Below, one piece after another: positions 53,592 through 61,927 of a stretch of 64,000 bases of DNA. Each line of letters begins with the position of its first letter. The first letter of the stretch is position 1. Origin of the DNA: Mycolicibacterium gadium (GTDB lineage Bacteria > Actinomycetota > Actinomycetes > Mycobacteriales > Mycobacteriaceae); NCBI RefSeq assembly GCF_010728925.1, contig NZ_AP022608.1, forward strand, positions 248,001 through 312,000, in the 5' to 3' direction. Below the pieces are notes generated by a model that was given only the letters and a program-made list of their open reading frames with translations, had not been told where the DNA came from and searched no databases. Both the position numbers and the translations under genes were made by a program.

Positions 53592-53887
53592 TTGTTGTCC
53601 GACATCTGGGCGCGGATCGCGGCAGCGGCCTCGGGGTTCTCTTCCTCGAGCTTCTGGATGTAGGCAACGACGTCACCGACGGTGCGCAGGCCCGCGAGGT
53701 CCTCGTCGGGGATCTTCACGCCGTACTTGTCCTCGGTCTGCACGGCGATCTCAACCATCGACAGCGAGTCGATGTCCAGGTCGTCGACGAAGGACTTCTC
53801 CGGGGTGACCTCGGAGGGCTCGATACCGGTGACCTCTTCGATGATCTCGGCGATGCCGGCGATGATTTCGTCCTGGGTGGTTGCCAC
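53588..53887 (-). CDS. acpM: meromycolate extension acyl carrier protein AcpM
   Basis: A 99-residue acidic carrier protein with the phosphopantetheine serine at position 41 in D-I-D-S-L-S-M. The C-terminal tail past the folded domain (about 82-99) is short and ends A-Q-M-S-D-N-K; the M. tuberculosis protein, as I recall it (115 residues), has a longer tail. AGAAGGAG lies five bases before the GTG. A short CCAAC-TGGT-GTTGG palindrome stands in the 83-base gap to fabD. Confidence 0.96.
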   Translation of the reverse strand: MATTQDEIIAGIAEIIEEVTGIEPSEVTPEKSFVDDLDIDSLSMVEIAVQTEDKYGVKIPDEDLAGLRTVGDVVAYIQKLEEENPEAAAAIRAQMSDNK

Positions 53888-53970
53888 GATGGCTCCTTCT
53901 AATTGGTTGTTACTGCCAACTGGTGTTGGTATGTGGTTGTTGCTTCCGACGGACCGGGAAGCATTCCCTG

Positions 53971-54879
53971 TCAGAGCTCGGCGAGCCCGTCCAGGTCAGC
54001 GGGGGACTTGACGGCGTGCGTCGGTACCCCCCGAAGTTCACGCTTGGCGATCCCCGTCAGGGCCCCGGCAGGCGGGAACTCGACGAGCGCCGTCACATTC
54101 TGTTGACGCATGGTTTCGGTGCATAGATCCCAACGCACCGGCTTGGTCATTTGACCGACCAACTTGGCCATCGCGTCCGCGGCCGAGGCAACTGCTTGAC
54201 CGTCGGCGTTCGACAAGAGCGTCGTTGTCGGCTCGGACGCTGTTACACCCTCGGCGGCGGCCGCGTACCCCTCGGCGGCGGTCGACATGAAGTGTGTGTG
54301 GAACGCGCCTGCGGTCGCGAGCTTGCGCACCCGCGCCTTCTCGGGCGGATCCTCGGCGAGCTTGTCCAGGGCCGCGATGCTGCCCGCGGCCACGATCTGA
54401 CCGGCCGCGTTGCGGTTGGCGGGCACCAGATCGAGCGCCTCGAGACGGGCCAACACCTCGGCCTCGTCCCCGCCGAGCACGGCAGCCATCCCGGTGGGCT
54501 CCAGTGCACAGGCCTTGGCCATTTCGGCGCCGCGGGTCGCGGCCAGCTTGACCGCGTCGTCCGCGGAGATCACGCCTGCGATCGCGTATGCCGCGATCTC
54601 ACCGACCGAGTGGCCGGCGACCACGGTCTGCTTACCGTCCAGGAAACCGCGCCGGGTCAGTTCCTCGTGGGCGAGCAGGGTGGCCGCCACGACCAGTGGC
54701 TGCGTGACGGCGGTATCGGTGATTTCCTCGGCGGTGGCGGTGGTGCCCAGCGTCGCGAGGTCCAAGCCGCTGATCGCCGACCACGCTGCGAGGCGGTCAG
54801 CGGCACCCGACAGCTCGAGCCACGGGGCGAGCATGCCGGGAGTTTGAGAGCCCTGTCCGGGCGCAAGCAACGCAAGCAC
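53971..54879 (-). CDS. fabD: malonyl-CoA:ACP transacylase FabD
   Basis: A 302-residue acyltransferase with the nucleophile elbow G-H-S-V-G-E (Ser91), the Gln of the A-P-G-Q-G-S-Q oxyanion loop near the N-terminus and a catalytic His in G-A-F-H-T-H. It loads malonyl groups onto AcpM. It is the first structural gene of the FAS-II operon, preceded by the MabR operator region. It starts with GTG; no strong ribosome site is visible. Confidence 0.96.
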   Translation of the reverse strand: MLALLAPGQGSQTPGMLAPWLELSGAADRLAAWSAISGLDLATLGTTATAEEITDTAVTQPLVVAATLLAHEELTRRGFLDGKQTVVAGHSVGEIAAYAIAGVISADDAVKLAATRGAEMAKACALEPTGMAAVLGGDEAEVLARLEALDLVPANRNAAGQIVAAGSIAALDKLAEDPPEKARVRKLATAGAFHTHFMSTAAEGYAAAAEGVTASEPTTTLLSNADGQAVASAADAMAKLVGQMTKPVRWDLCTETMRQQNVTALVEFPPAGALTGIAKRELRGVPTHAVKSPADLDGLAEL

Positions 54880-54944
54880 TCTCTAAGAGAACACTGTGAA
54901 ACCTCATTTGCGCGGTGTAAGAGATTATGAACCTCGTCTTAGGT

Positions 54945-54965
54945 TTTTGTAGGTACTCCACAAAA
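54945..54965. promoter_or_regulatory. MabR operator (TTTTGT-N9-ACAAAA)
   Basis: A perfect TTTTGT/ACAAAA inverted repeat with nine bases between lies 66-86 bp upstream of the fabD start. This is the recognition pattern described for the FAS-II regulator MabR in mycobacteria. The rest of the 148-base interval should hold the operon promoter. Confidence 0.85.
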
Positions 54966-55027
54966 GCGCATGTGATGCGACGCCATCGATACCGGTCTGC
55001 GACATTATTGGCACCCGTGATCTTGAC

Positions 55028-56293
55028 CTAGGCCGACGAAGTGACCTCTGTCACCTGGCTAGGGGCGGTGTTTCGCGTGCTGGCTAGGTGCGTTTGCCGA
55101 CTCAGTCGGCCCAGGCTGGATGCTACCCGCAGGACATAGGCGTCCCGCGGGACCGTCGGATCGCGACCGGTGAAGTCCGCGATCCGTTTGAGCCGGTAGC
55201 GCACGGTATTTGGATGAACGAACAATTTGCGCGCGCACGCCTCGATGGCGCCGCCCGAGTCCAGATAAGCGTCGAGGGTCTCGGCCAGCGCCGGACCCGC
55301 GTCTGCCAAGGGCCGCATGACCTCAGCTTCCAGCGCCGCGACCGCCGAGATGTCGCCCAGCAGTGCTCGTTCGGGCAGTAACTCGCGGGCCGCGACCGGC
55401 CGCGGCGCGCCGGTCCAGCCGGCGACGGCGTTCATGCCGGCGATCGCCTCGGTGGCGCTGCGATGCGCGGCCGCCAGTGTGGTGGCGGTCGGGCCGATCA
55501 CCACGGGACCGTCGGCGAAGACCTTCATCAGGTCGGTGAGGAAGCGGTCGGTCGCGGACAGTCCGCCCGACACGATCGCGACCAGCCAGGTGCCGTGCAC
55601 GTCGGAGAGCGCGGCGCGGCCGTGACGGCCGGCGACATCGTGCACGTCGTCCCCGGCGAGGTCGTTCCGGTCCGGATGTGGCAGACCGACGATCACGGTG
55701 GCCGGGGCGGTCGCGTCCCAGTTCAATGCCGCGGCCTGCGACTGCAACTCCGGTCCGGTGTCCCCGCGGACGACCGCGTCGATGACATTGGCCTCCATCC
55801 GGGTGTCCCACGCGCCGCGCGCTTCGGCCTGGTCGGCGTACGCGGTGGCGGCCGCGAACGCGAGATCCCGGCTGTAGCGCAGGATTCCGGCCGTCAGCGC
55901 GGTCAGCTGCTCGTCGGAGCGGGCCAGAAGCGGCACCACCTCCTCGCAGTACTCCATGGTGACGCGAACCATCTCGACCGACTGCCGGAGCGCGATCTTG
56001 CGGCGGAGATCCTGTGGGACGACCTCGAACGCCTGGGCGGTGTAGCTGACATTGCTCTGCGGATTGCGCATCCACTCGACGAAGTTGACCACCGCGGCCT
56101 GCACGACCAACTGCACGCTGGCCCGCTGCGAGGCCTCGAGCTCGGCGAAGAACGGCAGCCGTTGCTCGAGGGCGCGCACAGCCTCGGTGGCCAGTCGGCC
56201 CGAGTACTGCTTCAGCCGCCGCAGCACCACGTCCGGCACGGTTTCGAGCACCTCGACCGTGGACTTCGGCGGAACGTACCGATTGTCGGGCAT
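55028..56293 (-). CDS. mabR: FAS-II regulator MabR (PucR-type)
   Basis: A 421-residue regulator whose N-terminal 180 residues are mostly helical. A central GGDEF-like or acyl-sensing region follows, and a C-terminal PucR/CdaR helix-turn-helix lies at about 345-400 (G-A-I-E-A-C-A-R-K-L-F-V-H-P-N-T-V-R-Y-R-L-K-R-I). MabR activates the FAS-II operon and responds to long-chain acyl-CoA in M. smegmatis. It is encoded just upstream of fabD on the same strand, with its operator in between. Confidence 0.93.
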   Translation of the reverse strand: MPDNRYVPPKSTVEVLETVPDVVLRRLKQYSGRLATEAVRALEQRLPFFAELEASQRASVQLVVQAAVVNFVEWMRNPQSNVSYTAQAFEVVPQDLRRKIALRQSVEMVRVTMEYCEEVVPLLARSDEQLTALTAGILRYSRDLAFAAATAYADQAEARGAWDTRMEANVIDAVVRGDTGPELQSQAAALNWDATAPATVIVGLPHPDRNDLAGDDVHDVAGRHGRAALSDVHGTWLVAIVSGGLSATDRFLTDLMKVFADGPVVIGPTATTLAAAHRSATEAIAGMNAVAGWTGAPRPVAARELLPERALLGDISAVAALEAEVMRPLADAGPALAETLDAYLDSGGAIEACARKLFVHPNTVRYRLKRIADFTGRDPTVPRDAYVLRVASSLGRLSRQTHLASTRNTAPSQVTEVTSSA

Positions 56294-56359
56294 CTATAAA
56301 GACTACGCCATGCTTCTGGAGGAATCCTCCAACGATGCCGAAAATCTTCACTGCCGAGC

Positions 56360-56407
56360 AGACGTGAAAACCCCCAGTTCGGCCTCGAAAAGGGGGTTCT
56401 CGCGTCT
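56360..56407. terminator. TRIT-like hairpin between mabR and aceE
   Basis: Arms AGACGTGAAAACCCCC and GGGGGTTCTCGCGTCT pair over 16 bases with one wobble and one mismatch, around a 16-base loop. AGACG and CGTCT ends and the following GGTCGCG are shared with the hairpin at 42967-43014. It lies just downstream of aceE and upstream of mabR on the minus strand, ending aceE transcription. Confidence 0.75.
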
Positions 56408-56434
56408 GGTCGCGAGGAGAGAGGGGGAGCGCGG

Positions 56435-59224
56435 TCAGGCGACGCCGGGATCCGACGTCTGTTCGGGCGCGGCCAGGACATCGTCGATCTGGTACTTGTT
56501 CGCCGCGTCGACCGCGACCGACTGATCGATGTTGCCGTCCCGCGCCAGTCCCTCGAGCACCGCGACCGCAATCGACTCGGCGTCGGTGTTGTAGTAGCGG
56601 CGAGCGGCAGGCCGGGTGTCGGAGAAGCCGAAGCCGTCGGTTCCCAGCGTGACGTAGGTGCCGGGCACCCACGGCCGGATCTGCTCGGGAACTGCGCGCA
56701 TCCAGTCCGACACCGCGATGACCGGCCCGACCGCGTCGGCCAGGGCGGTCGTCACGAACGGCGTGCCGGCTTCCCGGTCGGGGTGGCGCAGTCGCTGCTT
56801 CTCGATCTCCACGCCGTCGCGATTGAGCTCATTCCAACTCGTCACCGACCACACATCGGCGGCGACGTCCCATTCGTCGCCCAGCAGCTGCGCAGCGCGC
56901 AACGCCTCGGGCATCGCGACACCGGACGCCAGGATCTGAGCGGTGTGCGACCTCTTCTCCGGCGCGGGCCGATACCGGTAGATGCCGCGCAGCAACGCGT
57001 CGACGTCGACCCCTTCTGGCTCGGGCGGCTGCACGTACGGCTCGTTGTAGATCGTGATGTAGAAGTACACGTTCTCCGGGTCCTCGCCGTACATCCGTGC
57101 GAGGCCGCTCTCCACGATGTAGGCGATCTCGTAGGCGAACGCCGGGTCGTAGGCCACCACGGCCGGATTGGTCGCGGCGAGCAGCAACGAATGCCCGTCG
57201 GCGTGCTGCAGGCCCTCGCCGACGAGGGTGGTGCGCCCCGCGGTGGCGCCGAGCACGAAACCGCGTGCCATCTGGTCGGCCGCAGCCCACAAGCTGTCGC
57301 CGGTGCGCTGGAAGCCGAACATCGAGTAGAAGATGTACAGGGGGATCATCGGCTCGTTGTGCGTCGCGTACGAGGTGCCAACCGCGGTGAACGACGCCGT
57401 CGAACCCGCCTCGTTGATGCCCTCGTGCAGGATCTGGCCGATCTCACTTTCCTTGTACGCCAACATCAATTCGGCGTCCACGGCCGTGTACAGCTGGCCG
57501 TTGCGGTTGTAGATCTTCAAGCTCGGGAACCACGAGTCCATGCCGAACGTGCGTGCCTCGTCGGGGATGATCGGAACAATGCGCTTCCCGATCTCCTTGT
57601 CGCGCAACAGTTCCTTGAACGTCCGCACCGTCGCCATGGTGGTGGCGACCTCCTGGTTACCCGAGCCCTTCTTCAGCGCCTTGTAGGTGTCGCGCGGAGG
57701 AAGGGGCAGCACCTTGGCGTGGGTGCGTCGCTCGGGCAGGAAGCCGCCCAATGCCCGCCGCCGCTCCAGCATGTAGCGGATCTCGGGCGCCTCCGGGCCG
57801 GGGTGGTAGTACGGCGGGAGGTAGGGGTTCTCTTCGAGCTGTTCGTCGCTGACCGGAATGCGTTGTGCGTCACGGAAATACTTGAGGTCGGCCAGCGCGA
57901 GCTTCTTCATTTGGTGGGTGGCGTTGCGGCCCTGGAAGTGCGCGCCCAGCGAGTAACCCTTGATGGTCTTGGCCAGGATGACGGTCGGCTGGCCCTTGTG
58001 ATCCATCGCTGCGCGGTACGCGGCGTACACCTTGCGGTAATCGTGGCCGCCGCGCTTGAGGTTCCAGATCTCGGCGTCCGACATCTTCTCGACGAGCTGC
58101 TTGGTGCGTGGGTCGCGGCCGAAGAAGTGGTCGCGGACGTAGGCGCCGTCGTTGGCCTTGTAGGTCTGGTAGTCACCGTCGGGCGTGGTGTTCATCAGGT
58201 TCACGAGCGCGCCGTCGCGGTCGGCGTGCAGCAGGGTGTCCCATTCGCGGCCCCACACGACCTTGATGACGTTCCAGCCAGCGCCGCGGAAGAACGACTC
58301 CAGCTCCTGGATGATCTTGCCGTTGCCGCGGACCGGGCCGTCGAGGCGCTGCAGGTTGCAGTTGATGACGAACGTCAGGTTGTCGAGGCCCTCGTTGGCC
58401 GCGACCTGGATCAGGCCCCGTGATTCGGGTTCGTCCATCTCGCCGTCGCCGAGGAATGCCCACACGTGCTGGTCGGAGGTGTCCTTGATGCCGCGGTCGT
58501 CCAGGTAGTGGTTGAAGCGGGCCTGGTAGATCGCGTTCATCGGGCCGAGGCCCATCGACACCGTCGGGAATTCCCAGAAGTCCGGCATCAGGCGCGGATG
58601 TGGGTACGACGGCAGCCCGCCGCCGGGGTGGCTGTGCTCCTGCCGGAAGCCGTCGAGGTCATCGGCGGTCAGCCGGCCCTCGAGGAACGCGCGCGCGTAG
58701 ATACCCGGCGAGGCGTGGCCCTGGATGAAGATCTGGTCGCCGCCGCCGGGGTGTGCCTTGCCGCGGAAGAAGTGGTTGAACCCGACCTCGTAGAGCGCCG
58801 CAGACGATGCGTATGTCGAGATGTGCCCCCCGACACCGACTCCCGGTCGCTGTGCGCGGTGCACCATGACCGCGGCGTTCCAGCGGATCCAGGCTCGGTA
58901 GCGGCGTTCGACGTCCTCGTCGCCGGGGAACCACGGCTCCAGTTCGGTCGGGATGGTGTTGACGTAGTCGGTGGACGTCAGCGCAGGGATGGCCACCCGC
59001 TGTTCGCCGGCGCGCTCCAGCAACCGCAGCATCAGGTAGCGGGCGCGGGCGGGCCCGGACCGCTCGAGCAGCTTGTCGAACGACTCCAGCCACTCGCCGG
59101 TCTCTTCGGTGTCGATGTCGGGCAGATACGACGCGACACCTTCGCGGATCACCCGAACGCGGTCGGGTTCGGCTGCACTGCTGGAGTTTTGGGCCAGGTC
59201 CTGGCGCGCGAACTCGGTGGTCAA
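56435..59224 (-). CDS. aceE: pyruvate dehydrogenase E1 component (homodimeric)
   Basis: A 929-residue ThDP enzyme of the AceE type. The ThDP-binding motif begins [10 protein letters not shown] and continues to [19 protein letters not shown] and [13 protein letters not shown] mark the active-site and C-terminal domains. It decarboxylates pyruvate and acetylates the E2 lipoyl group. The TTG at 59224 is chosen because AAGGAG lies seven bases upstream and the protein then begins T-T-E-F-A-R, as in relatives. The E2 and E3 genes are elsewhere. Confidence 0.95.
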   Translation of the reverse strand: MTTEFARQDLAQNSSSAAEPDRVRVIREGVASYLPDIDTEETGEWLESFDKLLERSGPARARYLMLRLLERAGEQRVAIPALTSTDYVNTIPTELEPWFPGDEDVERRYRAWIRWNAAVMVHRAQRPGVGVGGHISTYASSAALYEVGFNHFFRGKAHPGGGDQIFIQGHASPGIYARAFLEGRLTADDLDGFRQEHSHPGGGLPSYPHPRLMPDFWEFPTVSMGLGPMNAIYQARFNHYLDDRGIKDTSDQHVWAFLGDGEMDEPESRGLIQVAANEGLDNLTFVINCNLQRLDGPVRGNGKIIQELESFFRGAGWNVIKVVWGREWDTLLHADRDGALVNLMNTTPDGDYQTYKANDGAYVRDHFFGRDPRTKQLVEKMSDAEIWNLKRGGHDYRKVYAAYRAAMDHKGQPTVILAKTIKGYSLGAHFQGRNATHQMKKLALADLKYFRDAQRIPVSDEQLEENPYLPPYYHPGPEAPEIRYMLERRRALGGFLPERRTHAKVLPLPPRDTYKALKKGSGNQEVATTMATVRTFKELLRDKEIGKRIVPIIPDEARTFGMDSWFPSLKIYNRNGQLYTAVDAELMLAYKESEIGQILHEGINEAGSTASFTAVGTSYATHNEPMIPLYIFYSMFGFQRTGDSLWAAADQMARGFVLGATAGRTTLVGEGLQHADGHSLLLAATNPAVVAYDPAFAYEIAYIVESGLARMYGEDPENVYFYITIYNEPYVQPPEPEGVDVDALLRGIYRYRPAPEKRSHTAQILASGVAMPEALRAAQLLGDEWDVAADVWSVTSWNELNRDGVEIEKQRLRHPDREAGTPFVTTALADAVGPVIAVSDWMRAVPEQIRPWVPGTYVTLGTDGFGFSDTRPAARRYYNTDAESIAVAVLEGLARDGNIDQSVAVDAANKYQIDDVLAAPEQTSDPGVA

Positions 59225-59433
59225 CTTCCGCTCCTTGTTAGGCGGTATACGTGCTGCGGTGGTTGGTGTGGATGTTTTCCGCACCTCTCACCTGTGGTCA
59301 CTTTGCGCTCTTGTGTGCTCGATCTCGTTCCTGCCTCTCCATCCTTCTCCAATCCTGCACGACATGCACCGGTGGGGGTGCGGGACTGGAATGAACCCGC
59401 GGTGGCGAATGGACCCGGTAACCTCTGCAGACC

Positions 59434-60009
59434 GTGGTGACCGGTTGGCTGTTTCCGAGACGCCTGCGGATCGCCGCTCTCGCGGTCGGCAGTGCCGCTT
59501 CCGCGGCGATGATCATCGTGGGCTGTAGCAGTGTCACCCAGGGCACCGCGTCGGTCGATTCCGGGGATGCACCCGTGTACCGGGCGTCGGTGTCGGCGTC
59601 GATCGCGGAGTCCGCGGCCAGTTCCAGTGCCCGCGAGTCCGAACGGCAGGCGTCGCTCACCCAGGAGGCGGTTCATACGTCGTGCGAGTCGCTGAGCACC
59701 ACCAGCGTGGACGCGATCACCGCGGTCAACGCCTACGTCGACGCCTTCAACCAGAGCGCCGCCGACGCCGACGCGAAGGCGCGCCCGGCGATCGACGCTC
59801 TCAATCACAGCGCCGACCTGGTCGCCCGCAGCGTGTCCGATCCGCTGCCGCCGGACTTGAAGGATTCGATGAACACCTGGGTCGACGCCGCAAGGGGCGT
59901 GGCAGTGGCGATTGAGGGCAATTACGGCCCCGAAGAATTCAACGCCGCGATCACCAAGCTCAACGATGCGAAGACCACCGCGCTGAACCGCTGCGATGCC
60001 GCATATTGA
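59434..60009 (+). CDS. secreted lipoprotein-like protein (Rv2240c-like)
   Basis: A 191-residue exported protein with an N-terminal hydrophobic segment (about 12-30) ending I-I-V-G-C-S-S, which can serve as a lipobox (Cys31). A Ser-rich linker then leads to a helical domain with two cysteines (S-C-E-S near 83 and R-C-D-A at the end). It is divergent from aceE across 209 bases that should carry both promoters. GTG 59434 or 59437 starts it. The function is unknown. Confidence 0.75.
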   Translation: MVTGWLFPRRLRIAALAVGSAASAAMIIVGCSSVTQGTASVDSGDAPVYRASVSASIAESAASSSARESERQASLTQEAVHTSCESLSTTSVDAITAVNAYVDAFNQSAADADAKARPAIDALNHSADLVARSVSDPLPPDLKDSMNTWVDAARGVAVAIEGNYGPEEFNAAITKLNDAKTTALNRCDAAY

Positions 60010-60113
60010 TTTAGTTCGGCCCAACCTTGCTGCCGGTGAGTCGCTAGTGGACCCCGGCGTGCGACGATAGGGCTGGACGCACATCGCGCCAGCTGGCTGA
60101 AGGAGGACCGACG

Positions 60114-60539
60114 GTGGTCGCGGCGGAGGACGCCTCGAACTACGCCCAACGACTGGGCATCCAAAAAGATCAGGTTGTGCAGGAGTTGGGCTGGGACGAG
60201 GACGTCGACGACGACATCCGGGCCGACATCGAGGAAGCGTGCGGCGGTGAGCTGCTCGACGAAGACGCCGACGATGTGATCGACGTGGTGCTGCTGTGGT
60301 GGCGCGATGACGACGGCGACCTCGTCGATCGTCTGATGGACGCCATCACGCCCCTGGCCGACGACGGCGTCATCTGGGTCGTCACCCCCAAGACGGGGCA
60401 GCCCGGACACGTGCAGCCGGCGGAAATCGCCGAGTCGGCGCCGACGGCCGGGCTGATGCAGACCTCGTCGGCGAACCTCGGCGGCTGGATCGCCAGCCGG
60501 CTGGTTCAGCCGAAATCCAAAGCCGCTGGCAGGAGATGA
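60114..60539 (+). CDS. DUF3052-domain protein (Rv2239c-like)
   Basis: A 141-residue acidic protein of the actinobacterial DUF3052 family, recognised by Y-A-Q-R-L-G-I-Q-K-D-Q-V-V-Q-E-L-G-W, L-L-W-W-R-D-D-D-G-D-L-V-D and W-V-V-T-P-K-T-G. GTG 60114 follows AAGGAGG. It stops four bases before ahpE, with which it is probably co-transcribed. Unknown function. Confidence 0.9.
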   Translation: MVAAEDASNYAQRLGIQKDQVVQELGWDEDVDDDIRADIEEACGGELLDEDADDVIDVVLLWWRDDDGDLVDRLMDAITPLADDGVIWVVTPKTGQPGHVQPAEIAESAPTAGLMQTSSANLGGWIASRLVQPKSKAAGRR

Positions 60540-60543
60540 GCCG

Positions 60544-61008
60544 TTGATCGACGTCGGAACCGAGGCGCCGGACTTCACGCTCAAGGACCAGAACGGCCAG
60601 CCGGTCACGCTGAGCGACTTCCGCGGCGCCAAAGACGTGTTGCTGGTGTTCTTTCCGTTGGCGTTCACCGGGATCTGTCAGGGCGAGCTCGACGAGATTC
60701 GTGATCACCTGCCCGACTACGAGAACGACGGCACCGCGACGTTGGCCATCTCGGTCGGCCCGCCGCCGACCCACAAGGTCTGGGCCACCGAAAGCGGCTT
60801 CCTGTTTCCCGTTCTGTCGGACTTCTGGCCGCACGGTGCGGTGGCGCAGGCCTACGGCGTGTTCAACGAGGACGCTGGCTTCGCCAATCGGGGAACCTTC
60901 GTCGTGGATCGCGGCGGCATCGTCCGGTTCGCGGAGATGAAGCAGCCGGGGGAGCCGCGCGATCAGGCCGTGTGGACGGACGCGCTGGCGGCGCTTCGGT
61001 CGGATTGA
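60544..61008 (+). CDS. ahpE: one-Cys peroxiredoxin AhpE
   Basis: A 154-residue peroxiredoxin with the peroxidatic Cys45 in P-L-A-F-T-G-I-C-Q-G-E-L; the Thr and Arg that support it follow (T-x-x-C; Arg near 117 in N-R-G-T-F). No resolving Cys is visible, as in M. tuberculosis AhpE. It reduces organic and fatty-acid hydroperoxides and peroxynitrite. TTG start. It sits five bases after the DUF3052 gene. Confidence 0.94.
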   Translation: MIDVGTEAPDFTLKDQNGQPVTLSDFRGAKDVLLVFFPLAFTGICQGELDEIRDHLPDYENDGTATLAISVGPPPTHKVWATESGFLFPVLSDFWPHGAVAQAYGVFNEDAGFANRGTFVVDRGGIVRFAEMKQPGEPRDQAVWTDALAALRSD

Positions 61009-61053
61009 CGGATTTCGTGTCTGACCTCGTCGGCGTGTAATTTGCCCTGACGA

Positions 61054-61128
61054 GGGCGCGTAGCTCAGTGGTAGAGCTCTGGTTTTACACACCAGCGGTC
61101 GGCGGTTCGATACCGTCCGCGCCCACCA
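61054..61128 (+). tRNA. tRNA-Val (TAC)
   Basis: A complete cloverleaf: acceptor GGGCGCG/CGCGCCC, D arm with GCTC...GAGC, anticodon stem CTGGT/ACCAG around TTTACAC (anticodon TAC), T stem GGCGG/CCGTC around TTCGATA (one G-U pair), discriminator A and an encoded CCA at 61126-61128. Intact, unlike the remnant at 633-670. Confidence 0.95.
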
Positions 61129-61779
61129 TCAAAACCCCAGCTCAGAGGCTTGAAGCTGCGTTTCTCAGCGATTCTCAAAACCTCCGTTGTGCCAAGAGTG
61201 TGCCAAGAGATTTCGAAAGGTTGAGCCCAAAAGGCTGGTGCACCTTCTGACGCTAAGCCCAGGGCGCTGACTACCGGGCACAGCGATTTGGTGCGAGATG
61301 CTGCCGCACTGGGGACGGAGCAAACGAGAGCTGTCGAGGACTACGCGGCTGCCCTTCAACGTCGGGCGCACAATGTTGACTGTTCTGGCCGCTGCGGCAA
61401 CTTTCGCGATCAGTCTCATCCAACCCCGGTATTGGCTCGTCGGATTCGCGTCCTGGCCGCGTGCCTTGCCGTGTTGACTGCTGTCGTCGGTTTCTTCAAG
61501 TTCAGAATTGAAGGTGCGCTCAAGCGCCAGCGAGAGGAGAAGCGGATCTCCCTGGACCAGGCGCTGAAGGTGGAGTCGCACGCACCTCCCTGCTGTCAAT
61601 GGAGCCATGCTGTGGACCACCGATAAGTTGCGCCAGCCCTCTATGTTGGATCAGGCAGGCACGGATGCAGAGATCAGCGGCCTTCCGCCGAGCCGAGCGT
61701 GACGCGGAGCAGAATCCTGAGTGCATCGCAGAACGCCGCCGACGACTGATCAAATCCGTTGAGGTACGCGTGTCGCCCG
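61129..61779. other. gene-poor decayed stretch between tRNA-Val and IS21 element
   Basis: No convincing gene. A 10-base tandem repeat GTGCCAAGAG (61189-61198 and 61200-61209) lies close to the tRNA. Around 61298-61560 two overlapping plus-strand frames each contain a membrane-helix-like run (L-T-V-L-A-A-A-A-T-F-A-I-S-L-I, then V-L-A-A-C-L-A-V-L-T-A-V-V-G-F-F), consistent with a frameshifted remnant of a small membrane protein. Both ends of the interval are typical landing sites for mobile DNA. Confidence 0.5.
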
Positions 61780-61853
61780 CCACGGTGATGGGACCGGTTT
61801 GAGCTGGGTTTAGCCACGGTCATGGGACCACCCGTTTGCCAGTAATGGGACCA
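61780..61853 (+). repeat. three direct repeats at IS21 left end
   Basis: GCCACGGTGATGGGACC at 61780-61796, GCCACGGTCATGGGACC at 61814-61830 and GCCAGTAATGGGACC at 61839-61853. Multiple directly repeated transposase-binding sites near the ends are a feature of IS21 elements. Confidence 0.8.
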
Positions 61854-61927
61854 CCCGGCGCGTCGCGCCTGGAGTCGCTCGATTGCTGGGTCGGATTGCT
61901 TCACGTCAATCGATGTGGAGGTCCGCT

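Noticed and set aside
56783..58423. A 546-codon plus-strand frame inside aceE
   Set aside because: It mirrors codon third positions of aceE, lacks a ribosome site and has no recognisable domain; aceE on the minus strand is unmistakable.
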